Assembly (NCBI GenBank): GCA_040219355.1
Contig: JAVJSN010000003.1
Location: 124,001-188,000, forward strand
DNA: 64,000 nt
Source: MH13 sp040219355
Lineage (GTDB): Bacteria; Pseudomonadota; Alphaproteobacteria; Rhizobiales; MH13
Reading direction: 5' to 3'
Positions 7,880 through 16,733 of the stretch are shown here, one piece after another. A program made the translations under genes and the position numbers. Each line of letters starts with the position of its first letter. The stretch's first letter is position 1. The notes below the pieces were generated by a model. The model had not been told where the DNA came from. It searched no databases and saw nothing but the letters and a program-made list of their open reading frames with translations.

Positions 7880-7916
7880 CCTGCTTGAAACCCAAACCGG
7901 AAAGCACTGCTCAGGC

Positions 7917-9158
7917 ATGGCCAACGCCACCGCCGATATGTCGCTTGCACAGCGACCAAGCACGTTTTTGTTGGTGCTGATCGTGTCGATCAGCCCGCTC
8001 ACGATGCACATCTATCTGCCCTCGCTGCCCGGTTTGGCCGCAGATCTCCAAGCCAACGATGCACAGGTGCAGCTGACGCTTTCTGTCTACTTGTTTGCAG
8101 TGGCAATCTCACAGCTCGTCATCGGACCATTATCGGACAGATTTGGCCGTCGCCCGATTCTCATCGGAGGGTTGATCATCTTCCTGATCGCGACCCTGTT
8201 TTGCCGCTTTGCCACCAGCATCGAGGCGCTGATCATCGCGAGGGGTTTCCAGGCAATTGGCGGCTGTGCCGGCATGGTTCTGGGTCGAGCAATTGTGCGC
8301 GATGTTGCCTCGCGCGATGAGGCGGCCAGTCTGCTTGGTTATGTCACCATGGGCATGGCCATCGCACAAATGATTGGTCCGGTGATTGGCGGCTTCTTGG
8401 ATGGGTTTTACGGCTGGCGCGCCTCGTTCGACTTGCTGCTCCTGCTGGGTGTGGCGCTGCTGGTGCTGGTCATCACGACGTTGCACGAAACCCACCAATC
8501 CAAGCAGACAAGGTTTTCACCCGCGGCCCTTTGGACGAGCCATATCGCTTTGCTGGGCGAGCGGCGCTTTTGGGCCTTTTCGCTGACCGGCGCGATGGCA
8601 TCGGGGGTGTTTTTCGCGTTTCTTGGCGGTGGACCCATCATATCCCAGCGCGAACTCGGTTTGGCGCCGGTGGAGTATGGCCTCTACTTCACGCTGATTG
8701 CTGCTGGTTATGCGCTGGGCAACTACATCTCCGGTCGCTTTTCAGTGCGCTTCGGCCCGCCGCACATGATCCTCTACGGCAATGTGATGGCGCTGCTTGC
8801 CATGGTTTTGATGGCAACACTGGTCGGTTTTGGCGCGCTACATCCGCTGTCGCTGTTTGGACCGATGTTGCTGTCTTCACTGGCCAACGGCCTGACAATG
8901 CCCAACTCAATCTCCGGCGCGCTTTCTGTGCGCCCGGAGCTTGCCGGCACGGCATCCGGGCTAAGCGGCTCGTTGCAAGTGATGGTTGGCGCGATGGCAA
9001 CCGTGGTGGTCGGGTGGACTTTGCATATGGGCCTTTGGCCGTTGATCGCGCTGATGATTGTGCTGGCCGTTCTGGCCCTCGTTGCAGGGCTGACAGCCAA
9101 CGCGTTGGAAAAACGCGCTATCCAGTTGCCTGAGCCGGTTCCAACTCGTCCTCAATAA
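7917..9158 (+). CDS. Bcr/CflA family drug resistance MFS transporter
   Basis: The 413-residue protein has twelve membrane segments and belongs to the Bcr/CflA (DHA1) proton antiporters, which export drugs and some amino acids through the inner membrane. It begins with a short polar tail, then ISPLTMHIYLPSLPGLAADL, typical of Bcr/CflA helix 1. The conserved loop is GPLSDRFGRRPILIGG, followed by RGFQAIGGCAGMVLGRAIVRD. The start is uncertain: CGGAAAG lies 12 bases before the ATG at 7917, and an ATG at 7938 is possible. The terminator just upstream implies read-through or a very short promoter. The 3' end overlaps the convergent mrp gene by 41 bp. Confidence 0.9.
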   Translation: MANATADMSLAQRPSTFLLVLIVSISPLTMHIYLPSLPGLAADLQANDAQVQLTLSVYLFAVAISQLVIGPLSDRFGRRPILIGGLIIFLIATLFCRFATSIEALIIARGFQAIGGCAGMVLGRAIVRDVASRDEAASLLGYVTMGMAIAQMIGPVIGGFLDGFYGWRASFDLLLLLGVALLVLVITTLHETHQSKQTRFSPAALWTSHIALLGERRFWAFSLTGAMASGVFFAFLGGGPIISQRELGLAPVEYGLYFTLIAAGYALGNYISGRFSVRFGPPHMILYGNVMALLAMVLMATLVGFGALHPLSLFGPMLLSSLANGLTMPNSISGALSVRPELAGTASGLSGSLQVMVGAMATVVVGWTLHMGLWPLIALMIVLAVLALVAGLTANALEKRAIQLPEPVPTRPQ

Positions 9159-10434
9159 CAATCTGCGGCGGCTTGCGCTTGCCGGCTTTGCGCGCTTCCA
9201 CATCCTGCCACATCGTGTCGGCGATGACGCTGTAGGCTTTGGCATGCGGACCGTCAGGCGCGGTGACACCGATCGGCGTGCCAGCGTCCGATGTTTCGCG
9301 AATATCGATGTGAAGCGGGATCTCGCCAAGGAATGGCACGCCAAATTTGGCAGCATCGTCGCGCGCACCACCGTGACCAAAAATATGTGCTTCGTGGCCA
9401 CATTGCGGGCAGATGTAGCTCGACATGTTCTCGATGATGCCAAGGATCGGCACTTCCACCTTCTGAAACATCGCCACACCTTTGCGCGCATCGATCAGCG
9501 CCAAATCCTGCGGCGTTGATACAATCACCGCGCCATCGAGCGGCACTTGCTGGGAGATAGTAAGCTGCGTATCGCCAGTGCCCGGTGGCATATCGATCAG
9601 CATCACATCCAGTGGGTCGCCCTCGGGCGCCCAAGCGACGTCAGAGAGCATTTGCGTGAGCGCCGACACCACCATTGGCGCGCGCCATACCATGGGCGTG
9701 CCCTCTTCGATCAAGAAACCCATGGACATGACTTTCACGCCGTGACCGATCGGCGGCGTCGCCCGCTTGCTTTCATCGAACTTGGGCGGCGAGGAAACGC
9801 CGAATAGCCTTGGGATGGAGGGACCGTAGACATCAGCGTCCAGCACACCGACTTTTAGACCTTGAGCAGCCAGCGCGATGGCAAGGTTGGCCGTAGTGGT
9901 CGATTTTCCAACACCACCCTTGCCCGAGGCCACAGCGATGATTGCGCCAATGCCAGAAAAATCGATGCCGCCAATACGCCGTTGATTGGCCGGTGGCACG
10001 TTGGGTTTTCTGGTGGATTTTGTGGTGAGTTTGGGCGCTGGAGATTGGTTGGTTGCAGAGCCTTTGATCTTGCTGGGCTTGACGCTGCTTTGCGGCACAA
10101 CCCGTTCTGCGGGGGCCTGGGCGCTCAGGACGATAAAAGCCTGCTCAATCTCGGGCAAGGCATTGAGCGTAATCTCAAGTGCATCTCGAATAGGCTGATA
10201 GGTTGGCACATCTTCTGGTGCCACCGAAAGCGTCAGAAACAAGCGGCCACCGTTGAGTGTTGGCGGCGATAGGAGGCCACTTTTGGCCAACTCCAGGCCT
10301 GACTTCGGATCGATAATTTGGTTGATGGCTTGGCTTACCGCATCATCCGGCTGGCTCTTCTCTGCCCGCCCACCGAACATCGATTTGATTGTATTCCACA
10401 CGCTTGTCTTGTCCTTTTTTGCGCACCTGGCCAT
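9118..10434 (-). CDS. mrp: Mrp/ApbC family iron-sulfur carrier ATPase
   Basis: This P-loop NTPase carries and delivers iron-sulfur clusters in the cytoplasm. An N-terminal MIP18-like (DUF59) domain covers about residues 25-115. A low-complexity linker rich in Ser, Thr, Pro and Lys follows, then the ATPase domain with the deviant Walker A VASGKGGVGKSTTTANLA. The cluster-binding pair is in SSYICPQCGHEAHIFG. At 438 residues it is longer than the usual 360-390, mainly through the linker. The ATG at 10434 has no good ribosome site, while AAAAAGGAC lies 10 bases before a GTG at 10401, so that GTG is a serious alternative start. Confidence 0.93.
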   Translation of the reverse strand: MARCAKKDKTSVWNTIKSMFGGRAEKSQPDDAVSQAINQIIDPKSGLELAKSGLLSPPTLNGGRLFLTLSVAPEDVPTYQPIRDALEITLNALPEIEQAFIVLSAQAPAERVVPQSSVKPSKIKGSATNQSPAPKLTTKSTRKPNVPPANQRRIGGIDFSGIGAIIAVASGKGGVGKSTTTANLAIALAAQGLKVGVLDADVYGPSIPRLFGVSSPPKFDESKRATPPIGHGVKVMSMGFLIEEGTPMVWRAPMVVSALTQMLSDVAWAPEGDPLDVMLIDMPPGTGDTQLTISQQVPLDGAVIVSTPQDLALIDARKGVAMFQKVEVPILGIIENMSSYICPQCGHEAHIFGHGGARDDAAKFGVPFLGEIPLHIDIRETSDAGTPIGVTAPDGPHAKAYSVIADTMWQDVEARKAGKRKPPQIVIEDELEPAQATG

Positions 10435-10703
10435 CGAGACGATACACCGCTTGTTCTAGGTTCAAAACGGTTTCTAAAGCGACGTAACGTCAGTTTAGGC
10501 CAGTTTTTGGGCCGATACGTGCCTTCGGTTGCATCGAGCTGCTGCATTTGCGGGCAGGCGCCAAAAAAGCGGCTCTTTCAAGACCGTCGCCCGTTGCACG
10601 ACCGGTACAAATGGTGTGTGTTGCGCGCTGCCTTGCAAAATCTGGCGCTGGTTTATGACGTCAGGCGTGCAAAGCTTTCAGGGAAAGACTTAGGAAACTT
10701 CAT

Positions 10704-11480
10704 ATGACAGGATTAAACAGCATTGCCATCGCGGCGATTGCCACATTGGGTATCGTTGGCGGCGCCACCTCCGTGAGCGCGCAGGACGTTGTGCGCATCG
10801 GCACTGAAGGCGCTTACCCCCCCTTCAACTACACAGACAGTGACGGCAACTTGGTTGGCTTCGAAATCGAACTGGCCAACGCACTGTGCGAAGAAATGAA
10901 CGTGACTTGCGAACTGGTTGCGCAGGATTGGGATGGCATCATTCCAGCCCTTCTGGCCAATCGCTACGATGCTATCATGGCATCGATGTCAATCACCGAA
11001 GAGCGCATGGAGATTGTCGATTTCTCCGACAAATATTACCAAACACCAGCACGCTTTGCGATGCGCGATGGGTCAGAGATCACTGACACCTCGCCGCAGG
11101 CACTCGCTGGCATGACCATTGGCGCACAGTCAGCGACCATCCACGCCAACTTCTTGGAAGATGTGTACAGCGAATCTGACATTCGTCTTTACCCGACACA
11201 AGATGAGGCCAATCTGGACTTGGCCGCTGGCCGCATCGATCTGATCTTGGCGGATTCCATCGTGCTTTATGAGTGGATGCAAACCGATGATGGCTCATGC
11301 TGCACGTTCATTGGTGACGCCTACAATGATCCAGCCTATTTCGGGTTTGGTGTTGGTGCTGCTGTTCGTCAGGGCGATGATGAGCTGCGCGAGCGTTTCA
11401 ATGCTGCCATCGCGGCTGTTATTGAAAACGGCACCTACCAAGAAATCAGCGACAAATACTTCCCGTTCTCAGTCTACTAA
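10704..11480 (+). CDS. periplasmic amino acid-type substrate-binding protein of an ABC importer
   Basis: The 258-residue protein has an N-terminal signal sequence (hydrophobic stretch and a cleavage region near VSAQD). The family 3 solute-binding fold follows: VRIGTEGAYPPFNYTDSDGNLVGFEIELANALC, then DWDGIIPALLANRYDAIMASMSITEERM. This is the pattern of the Lys/Arg/ornithine, His and opine/octopine binding proteins. AGGA lies 8 bases before the ATG. Two permease genes follow on the same strand, after a strong hairpin. A cationic amino acid or opine is a reasonable substrate guess, but the pocket cannot be read with certainty. The 269 bp before the gene show no other reading frame I would support. 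Confidence 0.92.
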   Translation: MTGLNSIAIAAIATLGIVGGATSVSAQDVVRIGTEGAYPPFNYTDSDGNLVGFEIELANALCEEMNVTCELVAQDWDGIIPALLANRYDAIMASMSITEERMEIVDFSDKYYQTPARFAMRDGSEITDTSPQALAGMTIGAQSATIHANFLEDVYSESDIRLYPTQDEANLDLAAGRIDLILADSIVLYEWMQTDDGSCCTFIGDAYNDPAYFGFGVGAAVRQGDDELRERFNAAIAAVIENGTYQEISDKYFPFSVY

Positions 11481-11500
11481 TCTGATCGATTGATGTCATA

Positions 11501-11529
11501 CGTCGCGCACCGGTTTTTGGTGCGCGGCG
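11501..11529 (+). other. intercistronic hairpin after the binding-protein gene
   Basis: CGTCGCGCACC (11501-11511) pairs with GGTGCGCGGCG (11519-11529) with one G-U pair, giving an 11-bp stem with a 7-base loop and no following T tract. Such stems at the end of binding-protein genes often protect the upstream message, so that the binding protein is made in excess over the permeases. That role is inferred. Confidence 0.55.
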
Positions 11530-11584
11530 TGTGTCTGCCACGTGGGCCAGCTCTGCTGGGCCAAGGACCGGCAGAGGAGCGCGT

Positions 11585-12298
11585 ATGAGTGAACTGTTGG
11601 GATTGTTGGCCTGGGGGGCCGAGGGATGGGGAGATGAGCTGGCCGCCGGGGCTTGGCTTACCATTCGTCTCGCGCTGGTAACCCTGCCTTTTGGCCTGTT
11701 GCTGGGCTTGGCGATCGCGCTAGCCAAAGAATCCGGCAACACCTATTTGCGTGCCATTGGCAACATCTATACCACCGTTTTTCGCGGCCTACCCGAACTG
11801 CTGACCCTGTTTGTGATTTACAATATGGTGCAGTTGCTGGCCAACCGCATGGTGCAACTGCTCGCGCCTGGTTCGTCGTTTGAAATCAGTGGGTTTGCTG
11901 CAGGCGTTGTGGCGCTGGGCGTGGTATTTGGCGCGTTTTCATCCGAAGTTTTTCTTGGCGCGATCCGCGCGGTGCCCAAAGGTCAGGGCGAGGCCGGACG
12001 CTCGCTGGGCTTAACCGCCATCCAATCGTTCGCGCTGATTACCCTGCCGCAGCTTTGGCGCCTTGCCCTGCCGGGTCTTGGCAACCTTTGGCTGGTGCTG
12101 ATCAAAGACACCTCACTTGTATCGGTGATCGCGCTCAACGACCTGTTGCGGCAAACCCAGGTGGCCGTTGGCGTGACCAAGGAGCCGTTCTTTTTCTACC
12201 TCGTGGCCTGTCTCATCTATCTGGCGTTCACCCTTATCTCGACGGTCGGCACCAATGCGCTTGAGCGGCGTGCCAACCGGGGATTTGCGGCGCGATGA
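11585..12298 (+). CDS. ABC transporter permease, HisQ/OccQ-type
   Basis: The 237-residue inner-membrane permease belongs to the polar amino acid (HisMQ) family. It has about five membrane helices and the coupling loop EAGRSLGLTAIQSFALITLPQ, where the ATPase docks. VFRGLPELLTLFVIYN precedes it, typical of HisQ-type subunits. GAGGAG lies 5 bases before the ATG at 11585. A frame start further upstream at 11531 lacks such a site. The gene overlaps the second permease by 4 bp. The pair would form the heterodimeric channel for the binding protein encoded just upstream. Confidence 0.92.
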   Translation: MSELLGLLAWGAEGWGDELAAGAWLTIRLALVTLPFGLLLGLAIALAKESGNTYLRAIGNIYTTVFRGLPELLTLFVIYNMVQLLANRMVQLLAPGSSFEISGFAAGVVALGVVFGAFSSEVFLGAIRAVPKGQGEAGRSLGLTAIQSFALITLPQLWRLALPGLGNLWLVLIKDTSLVSVIALNDLLRQTQVAVGVTKEPFFFYLVACLIYLAFTLISTVGTNALERRANRGFAAR

Positions 12299-13146
12299 GC
12301 GATCAAACGGTAAGCACCGCCGCACCAGTGGCCAGACGAACAGCGCCCAAAAAGCCTCCCGTGGCCAAAGGACCGTTTGGTCTAGACAAGGCATTGTTCG
12401 ACAGGCTGGTGCTAGCTGCCATCATTATCGGCCTAGCCGCCTGGATCATTCCTGGAATCAATTGGCGACTCGTTGATCGCTACTGGGATCGCTATCTGGA
12501 AGGCATTGTTGTCACCTTCCAGCTTGTGTTTCTCTCAGTCAGCATCGGCGCGTTGCTGTCGCTGCCCTTAGCGCTGGCTCGGCTATCAGGCCGCGTGTGG
12601 CTGACTCTGCCAGCACGCGCCTACATCACATTCTTCCGCGGCACGCCGCTGCTGGCACAGCTGTTCCTGCTCTACTATGGCGCTGGGCAATTCAATGAAG
12701 CCTTCCAAGCTGCTGGCCTTTGGTGGTTCTTCCGCGAGCCGTTTTACGTCGCCGCGCTGACCTTCACCCTCAATACCGCGGCCTATCAGGCCGAAATCAT
12801 GCGCGGGGCCATTCAATCATTACCTGCTGGACAGGCGGAGGCCGCGCAGGCGCTGGGCATGAGCCGGTGGCCAACCTTCTTCAAAGTGGTTCTTCCGCAG
12901 GCCTACATTGTGGCCCTGCGCCCGCTGGGCAACGAGCTGATCCTTATGATCAAGGGCTCGGCCATCGCCTCGATTGTCACGGTGCTTGATCTGATGGGCG
13001 TAACCAACCTTGCTTATGCGCGCTCATTCAACTTCCAGGCGTTCTTCTGGGCTGCGCTGCTCTACCTGATTGCGGTAGAGGTTGTGCGCCGGGTTTGGGA
13101 CCGGCTGGAGCGTAGGCTCACCCGCCATTTGGCGCTCGCCCACTGA
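12295..13146 (+). CDS. ABC transporter permease, HisM/OccM-type
   Basis: This is the second permease of the importer, 283 residues. It has an unusually long N-terminal tail of about 40 residues, rich in Ala, Pro and Lys, before the first membrane helix. ITFFRGTPLLAQLFLLYYG and the coupling loop AEAAQALGMSRWPTFFKVVLPQ mark it as HisM-type. It starts inside the stop of the first permease (ATGA). An ATP-binding subunit would be expected next, but the following gene is a dehydrogenase and no ABC ATPase is present anywhere in the window, so the ATPase must be encoded elsewhere or be shared. Confidence 0.92.
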   Translation: MSDQTVSTAAPVARRTAPKKPPVAKGPFGLDKALFDRLVLAAIIIGLAAWIIPGINWRLVDRYWDRYLEGIVVTFQLVFLSVSIGALLSLPLALARLSGRVWLTLPARAYITFFRGTPLLAQLFLLYYGAGQFNEAFQAAGLWWFFREPFYVAALTFTLNTAAYQAEIMRGAIQSLPAGQAEAAQALGMSRWPTFFKVVLPQAYIVALRPLGNELILMIKGSAIASIVTVLDLMGVTNLAYARSFNFQAFFWAALLYLIAVEVVRRVWDRLERRLTRHLALAH

Positions 13147-13305
13147 GGCGTTTTGCGGTTCGTTTGAGACCATCTTTTTGCAATTCGCGTTCATCCAAGC
13201 GGCGACGCAGCGAATTGCGATGCCCGTCAAATGCAAAGCGCTCTAGTCATCTGTCTTCCACCGTCCTATGCCCTCAGCAACACTTGTTTGAAGGAGAGCA
13301 TCGCG

Positions 13306-14172
13306 ATGGCGAAAGTTGCATTCTTGGGTTTGGGCGTCATGGGTTACCCGATGGCGGGGCACCTGGCAGCTAAAGGTGGACATAAGGTGACGGTCTACAA
13401 CCGCACGGACATCAAAGCGCAAAAGTGGGTCGATCAGTATGGCGGCGAGATGGCGCCGACCCCTGCTGAGGCAGCCAAAGGCTGTGACATGGTGTTTGCC
13501 TGCGTGGGTAATGATGAAGATCTGCGCAGCGTCACCACTGGTCCAGATGGGGCTTTCCAATCCATGGGCGCAGATACAATTTTCGTCGATCACACCACCG
13601 CGTCAGCCGAGGTTGCTCGTGAGCTGGGCGCAGCCGCGAATGCGGGTGGCTTTCACTTCATCGACGGCCCGATCTCAGGTGGCCAAGCTGGTGCAGAGAA
13701 CGGCGCCTTGACTGTCATGTGCGGCGGCGACCAGTCAGTGTTTGACCAGGCCAAACCTGCCATTGATTGCTATGCCAAACAGGTCGGTTTGATGGGCCCC
13801 GTTGGTGCCGGCCAGTTGACCAAAATGGTCAACCAGATTTGCATTGCAGGTCTGGTTCAAGGCCTATCAGAAGCCATTGCTTTTGCGCAAAAAGCCGAGT
13901 TGGACGTCGAAGCTGTGATTGGCGTGATCTCCAAAGGCGCAGCGCAAAGCTGGCAGATGGAAAACCGCTGGAAAACCATGCATGAGGACCAGTTCGATCA
14001 TGGCTTTGCCGTCGATTGGATGCGCAAAGACCTTGGCATTCTGCTCGATGAAGCCAAACGCAACGGCGCATCGCTGCCCGTTACAGCGCTGGTGGATCAA
14101 TTTTACGCCGACGTCCAACGCATGGGCGGCAATCGCTGGGACACCTCCAGCCTGCTCAAACGGCTCACCTGA
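13306..14172 (+). CDS. NAD(P)-dependent beta-hydroxyacid dehydrogenase (3-hydroxyisobutyrate dehydrogenase-like)
   Basis: The 288-residue protein is a 6-phosphogluconate/3-hydroxyisobutyrate dehydrogenase family member that oxidises short 3-hydroxy acids or reduces tartronate semialdehyde. The N-terminal Rossmann motif is FLGLGVMGYPMAGHLA. The substrate-binding signature is FIDGPISGGQAGAENGALTVM, and the catalytic lysine lies in GAGQLTKMVNQ. AAGGAGAG lies 7 bases before the ATG at 13306, which decides this start over an upstream one at 13231. Family members include MmsB, GarR and sulfolactaldehyde reductase, and the exact substrate is open. It is the last plus-strand gene before a run of minus-strand genes. 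Confidence 0.9.
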   Translation: MAKVAFLGLGVMGYPMAGHLAAKGGHKVTVYNRTDIKAQKWVDQYGGEMAPTPAEAAKGCDMVFACVGNDEDLRSVTTGPDGAFQSMGADTIFVDHTTASAEVARELGAAANAGGFHFIDGPISGGQAGAENGALTVMCGGDQSVFDQAKPAIDCYAKQVGLMGPVGAGQLTKMVNQICIAGLVQGLSEAIAFAQKAELDVEAVIGVISKGAAQSWQMENRWKTMHEDQFDHGFAVDWMRKDLGILLDEAKRNGASLPVTALVDQFYADVQRMGGNRWDTSSLLKRLT

Positions 14173-14185
14173 TCAAGCTTCGCCA

Positions 14186-14213
14186 GACGCCGCTGTTGTT
14201 ACATGGCGGCGTC
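14186..14213. terminator. hairpin between convergent genes
   Basis: GACGCCGC (14186-14193) pairs with GCGGCGTC (14206-14213) across a 12-base loop. It lies at the junction of two convergent genes and covers the stop codon of the alcohol dehydrogenase gene. There is no T tract on either side, so any termination would be weak or factor-assisted. Confidence 0.4.
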
Positions 14214-15344
14214 GAAAAGCTCGCGGGTGTTTCCCAGCGTCATCTCAACAGGATTGCCGCCCACACTTGGGTCTTGCAAAGCCATCGCGGTTAGCTCGTC
14301 TAGGCGGCTCTCTTCAACGCCCAGCGCTGCCAAGCCTGATGGGATGGATAGCATCTGGTGCAACTCCATGACCCGGGCGACAAAACCATCATAACCGCCG
14401 GAGATGCCCAGATAGGCAGCCGCTTGGGTGAGCCTGTCTTCAATGGCCGATCGATTGAACGCCAGGCAGGCGGGCATCACCACGGCGTTGGTTGTACCAT
14501 GGTGGGTTCCGTAGACGGCGCCCACCGGATGGCTGAGCGCGTGGATGGCGCCCAGGCCTTTTTGAAAGGCCACCGCGCCCATCATCGCGGCGCTCATCAT
14601 GTGCGCGCGCGCCTCGACGTCCGTGCCATCACGATAGGCTTTGGGCAGGTTCTCGTTCACCAGCCGCAGCCCTTCCAGCGCGATCCCCTGGCTCATCGGA
14701 TGATAGAACGGTGAGGAAAACGCTTCCAAGCAATGGGCAAAGGCGTCCATACCGGTGCCCGCCGTAATCATCTTGGGCATACCGACGGTCAACTCTGGAT
14801 CGCAGATCACCACGGTTGGCAGCACCTTTGGATGAAAGATGATCTTCTTCACATGGGTCGCTGAATTGGTGATGACCGATGCGCGGCCCACTTCTGAGCC
14901 TGTCCCGGCCGTGGTCGGCACGGCGACGATGGGCGCGATCCCATCGGTATCTGCGCGGGTCCACCAATCGCCCACATCCTCAAAGTCCCACAATGGGCGG
15001 GTTTGCCCGGACATGAAGGCCACCATTTTGCCCAGATCAAGGCCGGAACCGCCGCCAAAAGCCACCACGCCATCATGGCCGCCTGCCTTATATGCTTCGA
15101 GCCCAGCAGCCAAATTCACCTCGTTGGGGTTGGCATCAACGTCGGAATACATTGCCGCGCCTAGGCCAGCAGCCTGAAGAATGTCGAGGGCGCGCGTGGT
15201 GATGTCCATGCCAGCCAAACCACGGTCGGTGACAAAGAGCGGCTTGCTCATCCCTGCCTGCGAGCATGCGTCCGGCAATTCCGTGATCCGCCCTGCCCCG
15301 AATTTAATCGCGGTGGGGTAAGACCAGTTGGCCGTTATGCTCAT
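14199..15344 (-). CDS. iron-containing alcohol dehydrogenase
   Basis: The 381-residue cytoplasmic enzyme belongs to the Fe-ADH family (group III), which interconverts alcohols and aldehydes with NAD(P). The cofactor motif is VVAFGGGSGLDLGKM, and VPTTAGTGSEVGRASVIT follows. Metal ligands are within FAHCLEAF and AIHALSHPVGAVYGTHHG. Its ATG at 15344 overlaps the stop of the aldehyde dehydrogenase gene as ATGA, which is why I reject the longer frame up to 15437. The alcohol and aldehyde dehydrogenases together with the PuuA-like synthetase form a compact catabolic set. The substrate cannot be assigned from sequence. Confidence 0.93.
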   Translation of the reverse strand: MSITANWSYPTAIKFGAGRITELPDACSQAGMSKPLFVTDRGLAGMDITTRALDILQAAGLGAAMYSDVDANPNEVNLAAGLEAYKAGGHDGVVAFGGGSGLDLGKMVAFMSGQTRPLWDFEDVGDWWTRADTDGIAPIVAVPTTAGTGSEVGRASVITNSATHVKKIIFHPKVLPTVVICDPELTVGMPKMITAGTGMDAFAHCLEAFSSPFYHPMSQGIALEGLRLVNENLPKAYRDGTDVEARAHMMSAAMMGAVAFQKGLGAIHALSHPVGAVYGTHHGTTNAVVMPACLAFNRSAIEDRLTQAAAYLGISGGYDGFVARVMELHQMLSIPSGLAALGVEESRLDELTAMALQDPSVGGNPVEMTLGNTRELFDAAM

Positions 15345-16723
15345 GATTTGACCTTTCGCATATGGTAACTGCGCGGCCGCGTGACCGACGCATAGCCAAT
15401 GGCCGACATGGCCCCGCCGCGTCCGGTATCTTTGCAACCCGTCCAGCAGACCGCCGGGTCGATATAGTCCGCCCGATTAAGGAATACGGTGCCTGTCTCG
15501 ATCCTGCGCCCCAGGGCCAACGCATGCTCTGGATTCGCTGTCCAAAGGCTTGCCGTCAGGCCATAGGCACAATCGTTCATCAGCGCCAAAGCCTCTTCAT
15601 CGTCTTTGACCGGCATGATGCCGACCACTGGACCGAAGCTTTCCTCGCGCATCACTGCCATGGTGTGATCCACGTTCACCAGCACCTGTGGCGCCAGGTA
15701 GGCCCCGCCATCATCGGCGGGAAAGTGCGCCGGATCGATCAGCGGCTTGGCTCCTGAGGCAATCGCAGCCTCAATCTGATCGCGCACAACCTTGGCAAAG
15801 CGCGGATGGGCCATCGGGCCAAGCGTCGTCTCTGGATCAAGTGGATTGCCCAGTTTCAGCGTGTTGACCCACGCCACGGCCTTTTCAACGAAGGCGTCAT
15901 AGAGGCTTTCGTGGACATAGATCCGCTCGATGCCGCAGCAACACTGACCGGCATTGAACATGGCACCGTCCATCAACGTATCAACGGCCCAATCGATATC
16001 GGCATCGGCCATTACATAGGCGGGATCCTTGCCACCAAGTTCCAATCCCGTAGCGGTGAAGGTGCCTGCCGCAGCCTTTTCGATAGCGCGGCCACCGCCA
16101 ACTGAGCCGGTGAAATTGACAAACCCAAAGGAGCGCGCGGCGATCAGGCGTTCCGTACCTGCGTGGTCAAGAACCACATTTTGGAACACACCATCGGGCA
16201 GATTGGCAAAGGCTTCGGCCAGCATTTCACCGACCAGCAGTGTTTGGCTGGCGTGCTTCAGCATCACCGCATTGCCTGCCACCAATGCTGGAACGATGGT
16301 GTTCATCGCGGTCATATAGGGGTAATTCCAAGGGGCAATCACAAACACCACACCCTGCGGTGCACGCTCGATCCGGCGATCAAATTGCGCGCTGTCTTCA
16401 ACAATCTCCGGCGCCAACACATCCTCTGCGATGCCGAGCATGTACTCTGAACGCTCGTTCATGCCGCCAAATTCTCCGCCATAGCGGACCGGCCGCCCCA
16501 TCTGCCATGCTAGTTCCTGGGTCGCACGATCCGACATGGCGTTGAGCGCGGTAAGCGACTCGCGCACCATTGTGATCCGCTTGGCTAAGGACCGGTCCGC
16601 CCAGGAGGCTTGAGCGGTTTTGGCGCGGGCAACAGCCGCGTCGGCGTCGGCGTGGCTGAGCGCGGAGCGTTCTGCCACGATGCTCCCATCGACGGGAGAG
16701 ATGCATTTGATCATGTTGGTCAT
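15341..16723 (-). CDS. aldehyde dehydrogenase
   Basis: The 460-residue NAD(P)-dependent aldehyde dehydrogenase oxidises an aldehyde to its acid. VIAPWNYPYMTAMNTIVPAL is the cofactor-binding region, FTGSVGGG the turn near the nicotinamide, and LELGGKDPAYV contains the general-base glutamate. FNAGQCCCGIERIYVHE contains the catalytic cysteine, and two further cysteines flank it. ESFGPVVGIMPV is in its usual C-terminal place. The gene lies 10 bp after the PuuA-like synthetase and overlaps the alcohol dehydrogenase, so the three are surely cotranscribed. A gamma-glutamyl-aminoaldehyde is an attractive substrate by analogy with PuuC. Confidence 0.94.
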   Translation of the reverse strand: MTNMIKCISPVDGSIVAERSALSHADADAAVARAKTAQASWADRSLAKRITMVRESLTALNAMSDRATQELAWQMGRPVRYGGEFGGMNERSEYMLGIAEDVLAPEIVEDSAQFDRRIERAPQGVVFVIAPWNYPYMTAMNTIVPALVAGNAVMLKHASQTLLVGEMLAEAFANLPDGVFQNVVLDHAGTERLIAARSFGFVNFTGSVGGGRAIEKAAAGTFTATGLELGGKDPAYVMADADIDWAVDTLMDGAMFNAGQCCCGIERIYVHESLYDAFVEKAVAWVNTLKLGNPLDPETTLGPMAHPRFAKVVRDQIEAAIASGAKPLIDPAHFPADDGGAYLAPQVLVNVDHTMAVMREESFGPVVGIMPVKDDEEALALMNDCAYGLTASLWTANPEHALALGRRIETGTVFLNRADYIDPAVCWTGCKDTGRGGAMSAIGYASVTRPRSYHMRKVKS

Positions 16724-16733
16724 GTGTCTTTGC

